15,464 bases of DNA from Actinomycetales bacterium (lineage in GTDB: Bacteria > Actinomycetota > Actinomycetes > Actinomycetales > JAHECE01), in contig JAHECE010000031.1 in NCBI GenBank assembly GCA_024641895.1, positions 1 to 15,464 of the forward strand, written 5' to 3'. The position numbers were made by a program, and so were the translations under genes. Positions within the stretch are counted from its first letter, which is position 1. Each line of letters starts with the position of its first letter. A model generated the notes under the pieces. The model saw nothing but the letters and a program-made list of their open reading frames with translations, did no database searches and had not been told where the DNA came from. Positions 8,094 to 15,063 of this stretch are shown piece after piece.

Positions 8094-9017
8094 TCAACCC
8101 TCCTGCTTCGAAAGGAGCTTGTACTGGATCCCGGAGGCAACGGCGACGAAGACCGTGAGCACCACGGCGAGAGCGGCCCCGTAGGCGAATCGCCCGAGCT
8201 GGAAAGCGTTGGTGTACAGCAGCGTCGAGATGGTGTTCGTCGCGCCACCGGGGCCGCCCTTGGTCATCGCGAAGACCTGGTCGAAGAGCTTGAAGCCGCC
8301 GATGAGCGAGAGCATCAGGTTGATCGTGATCGCCGGCGCCAGCATCGGAAGGACGACGTACCGGAAGCGTTGGACAGGTCCGGCCCCGTCGATCGCTGCA
8401 GCTTCGATGACCTCTTCCGGGATCCCCTGGAGACCGGCGAGGAAGATGACCATGGAGTAGCCGACGAACTGCCAGACGACCACGATGATGATCGACCAGA
8501 TCGCTACGTCCGGGTCCCCGAGCCAGTTCTGCCGGAGGGCACCCAGCCCCACGGCTTCGAGCGCCAGGTTGACGGCACCGTTGGGGGCGAGAAGGTTCTG
8601 CCACAGGAAGCCGACGGCGATCGAGGTGATGACGACCGGCGCGAAGATCAGGACGCGCAGGACCGTTCGCGACTTGATCACCGAGTTCACCCCGAGGGCG
8701 ATGAGCAGGCCGAGCACGTTCTGGATGATCGTGACGGCCGCGGCGATCAGCAGGGTGTTCTTGACTGCGGTCATGCCGTTCGGGTCGTTGAGGATGTTGC
8801 CGTACTGGCTCAGACCCACCCACTCCCAGGTCGGGGAGACCCCATCCCAGTCGGTCAGTGAGAAGAGACCTCCCCGGACTGCCGGGACGAGGACCGCGAA
8901 GGTGTAGAGCGTGGCCGCGGGGATCACGAACCACCAGACCGGGCTCGCATACCCGCGGTGGCGGCGCGTCTTCGGCACCGGTGTCTTGACTTGTGGAGCA
9001 GCTGGGGCGATTGCCAT
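8094..9017 (-). CDS. Carbohydrate ABC transporter permease, MalF/UgpA type
   Basis: This 307-residue membrane protein pairs with the MalG-type permease to form the sugar channel. After a basic N-terminus (KTRRHRG at 16-22), hydrophobic segments lie near 27-48, 87-110, 121-142, 173-196, 226-246 and 276-298. The EAA loop is EEVIEAAAIDGAGPVQRF at 201-218, followed by the usual LPMLAPAI. The family motif FAMTKGGPGGATNT at 249-262 is characteristic of this subunit. The start at 9017 follows AAGGAAG. The gene sits 85 bases after the solute-binding protein gene, and that gap is filled by a long hairpin. Confidence 0.95.
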   Translation of the reverse strand: MAIAPAAPQVKTPVPKTRRHRGYASPVWWFVIPAATLYTFAVLVPAVRGGLFSLTDWDGVSPTWEWVGLSQYGNILNDPNGMTAVKNTLLIAAAVTIIQNVLGLLIALGVNSVIKSRTVLRVLIFAPVVITSIAVGFLWQNLLAPNGAVNLALEAVGLGALRQNWLGDPDVAIWSIIIVVVWQFVGYSMVIFLAGLQGIPEEVIEAAAIDGAGPVQRFRYVVLPMLAPAITINLMLSLIGGFKLFDQVFAMTKGGPGGATNTISTLLYTNAFQLGRFAYGAALAVVLTVFVAVASGIQYKLLSKQEG

Positions 9018-9041
9018 CAGACTTCCTTATCTGTCCGGGAG

Positions 9042-9100
9042 AAACGGGGCACGGCGTGACGTCCCGACGTCACGACGAGTCGTCACGCCGTGCCCCGTTT
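9042..9100 (-). terminator. Perfect 20-bp hairpin between binding protein and permease genes
   Basis: Bases 9042-9061 and 9081-9100 are exact inverted repeats of 20 bp with a 19-base loop. In the minus-strand transcript the stem begins 2 bases after the solute-binding protein stop and ends in CCCCGUUU, before the permease ribosome site. Such hairpins commonly act as partial terminators or 3' mRNA protectors, giving more binding protein than permease. A competing 9-bp stem (9055-9063 with 9066-9074) overlaps the left arm, so two exclusive folds are possible. Confidence 0.8.
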
Positions 9101-9102
9101 GC

Positions 9103-10362
9103 TCAGCTGTTGTAGGCGGTGTCCATCGCTGCCAGCGCGTCCGTCACGGATGTCCGCCCGCCGAGCAGCTTCTGCAGCTCGTCCAGGAACACCTGAGTAA
9201 CGTTGGCGTTCGGCCAGGTCTGGTCCGGGAAGGCCGCCGTCTTGTCGCTCTGCACCGCGTCCGTCACTCCCGCGAGGGTCGGGGTCGGCTCGAAGCCCTC
9301 GACCGGCGCGCTCGGGAAGATCGAACCTGAATCGACGGCGATCTTCATGCCTTCGTTCGACATGTAGAAGTCGACGAACTTGGTCGCGAGATCGACGTTG
9401 CCCTTGGCGTTGACGCCGTAGCCGGCGCCCAGCCCGACGGGAAGGACGGTGTCCGAGGGGTCGTCGGTCGCCGGGAGCGGGGCCGTGACGAAGGTGGTCC
9501 CCTCCGGCGCGAGCCGCTCGACGTCGCCTAGCTGGTTGCTCACCGTGACGATGCCGACCGCCTCACCTCGGGCGACCTGCTGCTGCGCCAGCTCGAGGCT
9601 CGTGCCGAGTGCGTCGTCGGTGAAGCAGCCCGCGTCGAGCAGCTCGAGGTACTTGTCGAACGCAGTCCCCCACTCCGAGTCGCTGAACGAGACCTCCCCG
9701 GCAGCCTGCTGCTCCGCGAAATCCGGGTTCGGGCCGTCGACCAGCGTGGCCGTCAGCGCGAAGGCGAAGTAGTTGTAGGTGCCGCCGGCCAGCCCGGCGA
9801 GGGCGTAGGCCACCTTGTCCTCGGCCCTGGCGGCCGAGCACAGCTGGAGAACCTCGCTCCACGTGGTCGGCACCGTGGCACCGAGCGACTCAAGAGCCTG
9901 CTCGTTGTACGTGGCGGGGATGATCGTGAAGTTGTTCGCGCCCATCAGGACCTTGCCGTCAGCGCCCATGACCGTCTGGTTCGCCTCGTTGTAGCTCGAG
10001 GTCCACGGCCGCGAGGAGAGGTCCGCGAGGAAGTTGCCCTTGGCGAGGGTCTGAGCCGTGATCGGGTTGCCGTTGCCGGGGAAGACGACGACCACGTCGT
10101 CAGCCGTGCCGGACACGAGCTCGGTGTTGATCTGCGTCAAGATGTCCGGCCACGGCAGGCCGGCGAACTCGACCGTCACACCAGGGTTGTCGGCTTCGAA
10201 CTGCTCGATGATCTTCGGCATCACATCGTCGCCGGCCCAGCCGGAGAGCGTGAGAGTGGTGTCGTCGCCACCCGAGCCGGAGTCCGAGCCCGTTGCACAT
10301 CCGGCGAGCATCAGAGCTGCTGCCGCGGCAGCAGCGGCGGGAATTGCGGTGATCCTGCGCAT
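9103..10362 (-). CDS. Sugar ABC transporter solute-binding lipoprotein
   Basis: This 419-residue extracellular solute-binding protein of the family 1 (UgpB/MalE-like) type would capture the oligosaccharide outside the membrane. The signal sequence MRRITAIPAAAAAAAALMLAGC ends in a clear lipobox, L-A-G-C, with C22 as the lipidated residue. A Gly/Ser/Asp-rich linker follows, then the mature fold starting TLTLSGWAGDDVMPKIIEQF. EQFEADNPGVTVEF, near residues 53-66, is the usual first-lobe motif. Start chosen at ATG 10362 because GGAGG lies at the proper distance and the signal peptide begins there. Frames open further upstream run through the promoter. It is the first gene of the import operon. No ATP-binding subunit is encoded in the window, consistent with a shared MsiK-type ATPase elsewhere. 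Confidence 0.94.
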   Translation of the reverse strand: MRRITAIPAAAAAAAALMLAGCATGSDSGSGGDDTTLTLSGWAGDDVMPKIIEQFEADNPGVTVEFAGLPWPDILTQINTELVSGTADDVVVVFPGNGNPITAQTLAKGNFLADLSSRPWTSSYNEANQTVMGADGKVLMGANNFTIIPATYNEQALESLGATVPTTWSEVLQLCSAARAEDKVAYALAGLAGGTYNYFAFALTATLVDGPNPDFAEQQAAGEVSFSDSEWGTAFDKYLELLDAGCFTDDALGTSLELAQQQVARGEAVGIVTVSNQLGDVERLAPEGTTFVTAPLPATDDPSDTVLPVGLGAGYGVNAKGNVDLATKFVDFYMSNEGMKIAVDSGSIFPSAPVEGFEPTPTLAGVTDAVQSDKTAAFPDQTWPNANVTQVFLDELQKLLGGRTSVTDALAAMDTAYNS

Positions 10363-10461
10363 GAATCCTCCATTGGATCGAGGGGCCGCGCCTGGGGCGG
10401 ATCGTCCAGGCGGTCGACGTCGCCGGCCGGTGAACCACGGCGGGCCCGACAACGTTCGATG

Positions 10462-10491
10462 ACCGTAACCCGTACGCTCGGGTTGTGTCAA
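10462..10491 (-). promoter_or_regulatory. Sigma-70-type promoter of the import operon
   Basis: On the minus strand a perfect -35 box, TTGACA (10486-10491), is followed after 18 bases by TACGGT (10462-10467), a fair -10 box. Transcription would start near 10455, leaving about 90 bases of leader before the solute-binding protein start at 10362. The -35 box lies inside the palindromic operator, so bound repressor would block RNA polymerase. Confidence 0.65.
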
Positions 10492-10503
10492 CCGGTTTAC
10501 ACA
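10484..10503. promoter_or_regulatory. LacI-family operator palindrome
   Basis: TGTGTCAACCGGTTTACACA is a 20-base palindrome with a single mismatched pair (C at position 6 against T at 15). The central AACCGGTT, with a CpG at the dyad, is the usual form of LacI-family operators. It covers the -35 box of the import operon and lies about 180 bases upstream of the LacI-type gene. Binding by that regulator is inferred. Confidence 0.75.
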
Positions 10504-10594
10504 CGCCAGATCGAGCACGTGGGTGAGACTGGGTGGATCGCACGACGGGCGCGCCGTCTATGCACGTCAAGCGAACTTCAGCACGCCCCTGGGG

Positions 10595-10624
10595 TTCACC
10601 AGATGCTAGATATCGGTCTACACT
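10595..10624 (+). promoter_or_regulatory. Candidate promoter of the LacI-type regulator gene
   Basis: TTCACC at 10595-10600 and TACACT at 10619-10624 are separated by 18 bases and would start transcription near 10631, about 50 bases before the gene. Each box has recognisable but imperfect agreement with consensus. No operator-like palindrome overlaps it. Confidence 0.35.
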
Positions 10625-10678
10625 TGGCGCCGTATCGTTGGTCGCGCAGTGGTAGCGTGACCGCAACTTCGACGAGGG

Positions 10679-11752
10679 ATGGTGACCGTGGGCTCCGAGA
10701 CGTCCACCCCGGCTCGACGACGACCCTCGATGGACGACGTCGCCCGCGCCGCCGGCGTGTCCAAGGGCGCCGTGTCCAAGGTGGTGCGCAACGCCTACGG
10801 CGTCAGCGACTCGATGCGCGAGCGGGTCGAGAAGGCGATCAAGGACCTGGGCTACCGTCCGCGGATCGCCGCCCAGGCCATGCGCGGCTCGAGCTTCAGC
10901 ATCGGCCTGGAGATCCCCAACCTGGGCAACGAGTTCCTCACCCAGGTCATGCAAGGAGCCGCGGCTCGGCTGGTGGGCACGGGCTACCAGCTCCTCGTCG
11001 CCCCCGGTATCGGAGAGATGCGAGGCACGCCGGTGCTGGAGAACCTGGCGGACCGCCAGGTGGACGGGCTCATCGCGATCTCGCCCGAGGTCACTCCCGA
11101 GTGGCTCGAGGAGCTCGCGCTCGATGTGCCGATAGTCCTCGTGGGGCGCCACGACGAGTCGGTGAACTACGACACGCTGACCAACGACGACGCGGCCGGA
11201 ACCCGGCTGGCGCTCGGTCACCTGCGCAGCCTGGGGCACGTGCGGATCGCGCACCTCACGATCCGCACGCCGCTCGACGGCCCCCGCTCGCGCCCTCCGC
11301 ACTCCGTGCGCCTGGAGGCCTACGAACAGGTGATGGCCCAGACAGGGGTGGAACCGCGCGTCGTCTTCTGCGACGGCGCGCCCGGCAGCGCCTACGCGGC
11401 GGCGCGCGAGCTCCTCAGCCGTGACCCCTCGATCACGGCGGTGTTCGCCGGTCACGACTCGCTCGCCATCGAGGTACTGAGCGCACTCGCCACGCTCGGG
11501 ATGTCCACCCGCGACGTGTCCGTGATCGGGTACGACGACATCCCGATCGCCAGCCACCCGCTGGTGTCCCTGTCGACGGTCACGCAGTTCGGCGAGAGCG
11601 TCGGACGGACCGCGATCTCGCTCCTCATGGAAAGAATCACGCAGGGACGGACGCACGCGCGCCACTACCAGGTCCGGCCCGAGCTGCGCGTGAGGTCCTC
11701 CACACAACCCGTGTCCGAACATCGAGACGCGCCGAGCGGGAGCGCGCCGTGA
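10679..11752 (+). CDS. LacI-family transcriptional regulator
   Basis: This 357-residue DNA-binding regulator has the standard LacI/GalR layout. The N-terminal helix-turn-helix is MDDVARAAGVSKGAVSKVVRN (residues 18-38) with VSDSMRERVEKAIKDLGYRP after it (42-61). A hinge helix follows, IAAQAMRG, in which Met68 stands where Leu is usual. The periplasmic-binding-protein-like sensor domain begins near 72 (SFSIGLEIPNLGNEF) and includes AVFAGHDSLAIEVLSAL and VSVIGYDDIPIA. It probably represses the divergent import/rhamnosidase operon and responds to a rhamnoside or its product. The start is uncertain: ATG 10679 abuts the GAGGG element, so GTG 10688, about 9 bases from it, may be the true start and would remove three residues. 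The stop overlaps the next frame as GTGA. Confidence 0.92.
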   Translation: MVTVGSETSTPARRRPSMDDVARAAGVSKGAVSKVVRNAYGVSDSMRERVEKAIKDLGYRPRIAAQAMRGSSFSIGLEIPNLGNEFLTQVMQGAAARLVGTGYQLLVAPGIGEMRGTPVLENLADRQVDGLIAISPEVTPEWLEELALDVPIVLVGRHDESVNYDTLTNDDAAGTRLALGHLRSLGHVRIAHLTIRTPLDGPRSRPPHSVRLEAYEQVMAQTGVEPRVVFCDGAPGSAYAAARELLSRDPSITAVFAGHDSLAIEVLSALATLGMSTRDVSVIGYDDIPIASHPLVSLSTVTQFGESVGRTAISLLMERITQGRTHARHYQVRPELRVRSSTQPVSEHRDAPSGSAP

Positions 11753-12036
11753 CGCCGTCGCCGATGTCGCCGCCGGGGGCGGCACCCCAGGGCCTCGATG
11801 TCTCGGGCGAGATCCGCGTGCACGACGACGCTGTCGATCACGAGTCGGCAAGCGTCCGCGTGCGGGTCTGCTCAGCGGCGCGCGACGACCGCGCCAGGGG
11901 ACCGGCCCGGGCGCACGGCGGCGAGTCCGCCTCGGGCCTCAACCGGCCGGCCGAGCCGGCAGCTCTCCGATCGATCGACCGCATCGCCGCAGCCCTGCGG
12001 CGGATGGACGCACCCCGAAGGACGGCAGCACGATGA
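11749..12036 (+). CDS. Possible small protein of 95 residues, function unknown
   Basis: This frame starts with GTG at 11749, overlapping the regulator's stop (GTGA), and ends at 12036, overlapping the GH3 start (ATGA). Both junctions are typical of translational coupling. A weak GGGAG site precedes the GTG. The product has a Pro/Ala-rich start, a middle with alternating short polar and Val residues (IRVHDDAVDHESASVRVRV), an Arg/Ala/Gly-rich stretch, and a likely terminal helix (LRSIDRIAAALRRM). I recognise no domain and see no signal peptide or membrane segment. Third positions are G/C-rich, but somewhat less than in neighbouring genes. It may equally be a 280-base non-coding spacer that happens to stay open in GC-rich DNA. 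Confidence 0.35.
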   Translation: MTPSPMSPPGAAPQGLDVSGEIRVHDDAVDHESASVRVRVCSAARDDRARGPARAHGGESASGLNRPAEPAALRSIDRIAAALRRMDAPRRTAAR

Positions 12037-14366
12037 CCACGACGAGCAACGACGCTCCCGCCTACCTGGATGCCGGCCTGTCGGTGCAGGCGCGCCTCGA
12101 GGACCTGCTGTCGCGGATGACCCTGCGGGAGAAGGTCGGGCAGATGCTCCAGCTCGACGCACGGGGTGACCTGGAGGACATCGTCCTGACTCGCGGGGCT
12201 GGCTCCATCCTCCACGCCTCACCTCAGGCGATGCACGACGCCATCGCGCTCGCCGCCAGGACGCGCCTGGGGATCCCCCTGCTCACGGCGGACGACGCGA
12301 TCCACGGGCACTCCTTCTGGCCGGGCGCGACGATCCTGCCGACACAGCTCGCGATGGCCTGCACGTGGGACTCGGAGCTCCTGGAGCGCGCCGCGCGCGT
12401 GGCCGCTGCCGAGGTCTCCGCGACCGGTCTCCACTGGACGTTCTCCCCCGTGCTGTGCATCGCACGAGACCTCCGCTGGGGCCGTGTGGACGAGACTTTC
12501 GGGGAGGACCCCCACCTCATCGGCGAGCTCGGCGCAGCCATGATCCGCGGCTACCAGGGGGCCGGGCTCACCGACCCGACCGCGATCCTCGCCTGCGCCA
12601 AGCATTTCGCCGGGTACTCCCAGACCCAGGGCGGCCGCGACGCGAGCGAGGCGGACCTGAGCCACCGAGCCTTGCGCTCGTGGTTCCTCCCACCCTTCGA
12701 GCGCGCCGTGCACGAGGGGTGCCGCACCTTCATGCTCGGCTACCAGGCCATCGACGGCGTCCCCGTCACCGCCAACAAGTGGTTGCTGGACGACGTGCTC
12801 CGGGGGGAGTGGCAGTTCACCGGCACACTGGTGACGGACTGGGACAACGTCGGGCGGATGGTCTGGGAGCAGAAGGTCTGCGAGGACGACGTCGACGCCG
12901 CCGCCGTCGCGGTCGGGTCCGGCAACGACCTCGTGATGACCACGCCGCAGTTCTTCGAGGGTGCCCTCCAAGCGGTCGCCGAGGGGCGGCTGCAGGAATC
13001 GCAGATCGACGACGCGGCCCGCCGCATCCTCCGGTTGAAGTTCGAGCTCGGGCTCTTCGAGGACCCCCGGGCACCGGACCCGGTCCGCCAGCGCGAGGTC
13101 ATCGGGTGCGCCGCCCATTCCGAGGTGAACCTCGAGGTCGCACGGCGCTCGCTCGTGCTGCTGGGCAACGACGGCATCCTGCCCCTGGACGGCGGTTACA
13201 CCTCGGGCGCCGACGGCCGCGCCGTGGGCGTCGGGAACGCCCGAACGATCGCGGTCGTCGGGCCGAACGCGGACGATCAGCACGCGCAGCTCGGCGACTG
13301 GGCCGGCTCCTCAGGCCAGGTGCCCTGGATGCCCGACGGGCACCCCCGCCACCTCACCGAGACGGTGCTCGACGGGATCCGCGCCGTCGTCCCGGCCGAC
13401 TGGGAGGTCAGCCACGCTCGGGGAGCTCGCATCGGGACGCTCGTGCCGGACCCGGAGGGCCCGACCTTCCCGGACGGGCAGCCGCGGCCACCGATCTTCT
13501 CGCCCACCGAGCCGGACGCGGAGCTGATCGCACAGGCCGTCGCCGCGGCGCGCGCGGCCGACGTCGTCGTGGCTGTGGTGGGCGACGACGTCTCGCTCAC
13601 CGGGGAGGGCTGCTCGACCGCGACCCTCGAGCTGCAGGGCGGCCAGGTGGCCATGCTCGACGCCGTCGTCGCCACGGGTACGCCCGTGGTCGTCGTGCTC
13701 GTCCACTCCAAGCCCGCCGTGCTGCCGCCGTCAGCGCTCCAGGCCGCCGCGCTCATCGAGGCCTTCAACCCGGGGATGCGCGGAGGGCGCGCGATCGCCG
13801 AGCTGGTCCTCGGGCTCATCGAGCCCTCCGGCAGGCTGCCCATCTCCGTGCCCCGGCACGTCGGCCAGCAACCCGTGTACTACAACCAGGTCCGCGGCCA
13901 GCACGGCAGCCGCTACGCCGACCTCACGCAAGAGCCCCAGTTCGTCTTCGGCGAGGGCCTGGGATACACCACCGTGGAGTACAGCGACCTCGAGATCCTC
14001 GAGGACGTCGTCCCCGCCGACGGCTCGGTTGCCGCGCAGGTCACCTTGACGAACACCGGAAGGAGAACCGCACTCGAGACGGTCCAGGTCTACGTCTGCG
14101 ACGTCGTGACGAGCGCGACGTGGGCCGATCAGGAACTGAAGCTGTTCCGGCAGGTCACCGTCGAGCCCGGCCGCTCGCTTCAGGTCGACCTCAACCTCCC
14201 GGCCTCGGTCTGCTCCTTCGTCGACGCCACCGGCAGGCGCCGGGTCGATCCCGGGAGCTTCGAGCTGCGCGTCGGTCGGAGCTCGCGGCGCTCCGACCAA
14301 CTCACCGCGGGCTTCACGATCACCGCGGATCCGACCGTCACAGCCCGAACGGGGTTGTCCGACTAG
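12033..14366 (+). CDS. GH3 family beta-glycosidase (probably beta-glucosidase)
   Basis: This 777-residue retaining glycosidase should remove beta-linked sugar, probably glucose, from intracellular oligosaccharides. The N-terminal TIM barrel (about 20-340) has LTADDAIHG at 84-92, RWGRVDETFGEDP at 148-160, AKHFAGY at 189-195 and GGRD at 200-203. TLVTDWDN at 265-272 carries the nucleophile D269. The second alpha/beta sandwich domain (about 365-610) holds the probable acid/base E525 in LTGEGCSTATLEL. There the more usual Asp-Arg after the Glu is replaced by Ser-Thr. A fibronectin-III-like domain closes the protein (about 650-762). There is no signal peptide, which matches a cytoplasmic role beside the rhamnosidase. 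Start chosen at ATG 12033, with GAAGGA about 10 bases upstream. Xylosidase or other beta-specificity cannot be excluded. Confidence 0.92.
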   Translation: MTTTSNDAPAYLDAGLSVQARLEDLLSRMTLREKVGQMLQLDARGDLEDIVLTRGAGSILHASPQAMHDAIALAARTRLGIPLLTADDAIHGHSFWPGATILPTQLAMACTWDSELLERAARVAAAEVSATGLHWTFSPVLCIARDLRWGRVDETFGEDPHLIGELGAAMIRGYQGAGLTDPTAILACAKHFAGYSQTQGGRDASEADLSHRALRSWFLPPFERAVHEGCRTFMLGYQAIDGVPVTANKWLLDDVLRGEWQFTGTLVTDWDNVGRMVWEQKVCEDDVDAAAVAVGSGNDLVMTTPQFFEGALQAVAEGRLQESQIDDAARRILRLKFELGLFEDPRAPDPVRQREVIGCAAHSEVNLEVARRSLVLLGNDGILPLDGGYTSGADGRAVGVGNARTIAVVGPNADDQHAQLGDWAGSSGQVPWMPDGHPRHLTETVLDGIRAVVPADWEVSHARGARIGTLVPDPEGPTFPDGQPRPPIFSPTEPDAELIAQAVAAARAADVVVAVVGDDVSLTGEGCSTATLELQGGQVAMLDAVVATGTPVVVVLVHSKPAVLPPSALQAAALIEAFNPGMRGGRAIAELVLGLIEPSGRLPISVPRHVGQQPVYYNQVRGQHGSRYADLTQEPQFVFGEGLGYTTVEYSDLEILEDVVPADGSVAAQVTLTNTGRRTALETVQVYVCDVVTSATWADQELKLFRQVTVEPGRSLQVDLNLPASVCSFVDATGRRRVDPGSFELRVGRSSRRSDQLTAGFTITADPTVTARTGLSD

Positions 14367-14415
14367 CCGCGGTAGCGCTGGTCCGGTGGCGACGCGCGGC
14401 GCATCCCCCCGTCGA

Positions 14416-15000
14416 TCAGGAGGGTGAGGCCTCGAAGCCGGTCATGCGGATGACCCTGGCGGGCACGCCGGCGACGATCGCGTTGGCAGGGACGTCTTTG
14501 GTCACGACCGCACCGGCGCCGACTACCGCTCCTGCGCCGATCGTGACGCCCGGAACGACCGTGACTGCGGCGCCGAGCCAGGCCTTGGGCCCGATCACGA
14601 TCGGCGCAGGGAGCATGTCCGCCCGCCGGTCCGGGTCGACGGCATGGTTCAACGTGGTCAGCGTGACGCCGTGCCCCACGAGCGTGCCCTCACCAATGGT
14701 GATGCCTCCGGCGTCCTGGAAGCGGCAACCCATGTTGATGAAGACGCCCTTGCCAAGCCTCAGGTTCTTCCCGAACTCGCAGTAGAACGGCGGGAACAGC
14801 GTCACCGACTCGTCCACGACCGTCCCGGTCAGCTCGGACAGCAGCGCGCGCACCTGCTCCGGTGTGCGGTACCCGGTGTTGAGCTCGGCGGTGATCCGCA
14901 GGGCGTCCTGAGCCGCCCCGTGCATGAACCTGTGCTGTTCCGAACCGCCCTCGATAACCGCTCCACGGTTCACGTGGCTGACGAAGTCCTCCAGCTGCAT
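14416..15000 (-). CDS. Sugar O-acetyltransferase, maltose/galactoside acetyltransferase type
   Basis: This 194-residue enzyme belongs to the left-handed beta-helix acetyltransferases (LacA/Maa/NodL group), which move acetyl from acetyl-CoA to a sugar hydroxyl. A short helical N-terminal cap (about 1-60) is followed by VTLFPPFYCEFGKNLRLG (66-83), FINMGCRFQDAGGITIGEG (87-105) and LVGHGVTLTTLNHAVDP (107-123), with H119 as the catalytic base. Hexapeptide repeats continue to IVAGVPARVIR (175-185). The ribosome site before ATG 15000 is weak (AGGA about 8 bases upstream). It converges on the GH3 gene with a 49-base gap. A link to the rhamnoside system, for example acetylating sugars that cannot be metabolised, is possible but unproven. 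Confidence 0.93.
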   Translation of the reverse strand: MQLEDFVSHVNRGAVIEGGSEQHRFMHGAAQDALRITAELNTGYRTPEQVRALLSELTGTVVDESVTLFPPFYCEFGKNLRLGKGVFINMGCRFQDAGGITIGEGTLVGHGVTLTTLNHAVDPDRRADMLPAPIVIGPKAWLGAAVTVVPGVTIGAGAVVGAGAVVTKDVPANAIVAGVPARVIRMTGFEASPS

Positions 15001-15028
15001 CCACCGATCCTGTCACCTCGCACCCCTC

Positions 15029-15053
15029 GCGGGGCCCCGCTGTCGTCGACGAC
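15029..15053. repeat. Two adjacent perfect 12-base palindromes
   Basis: GCGGGGCCCCGC (15029-15040) and GTCGTCGACGAC (15042-15053) lie in the 63-base gap between the SRPBCC stop and the acetyltransferase start. They could be part of a terminator for the SRPBCC gene or a binding site upstream of the acetyltransferase. In GC-rich DNA one such palindrome may be chance; two side by side are less expected. Confidence 0.45.
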
Positions 15054-15063
15054 GGCGCAGCGA

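Larger units (their letters stand above)
10363..10678. other. Divergent regulatory region between import operon and LacI gene
   Basis: This 316-base spacer holds no credible gene. It contains the minus-strand promoter and palindromic operator (about 10462-10503), roughly 100 bases of leader for the solute-binding protein, and a weaker candidate promoter for the regulator. A GGCGCGCC palindrome inside a GACGG/CCGTC inverted repeat lies near 10546-10560, with no assigned role. Confidence 0.6.

Noticed and set aside
10363..11851. Minus-strand open frame across the divergent region and opposite the regulator gene
   Set aside because: It is antisense to the LacI gene, crosses the promoter and operator, and has low-complexity composition without domains.
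14366..14400. Possible bidirectional terminator between GH3 and the acetyltransferase
   Set aside because: Only a 6-bp stem (14366-14371 with 14395-14400) with a 23-base loop is found and no U-run, which is too weak to call.
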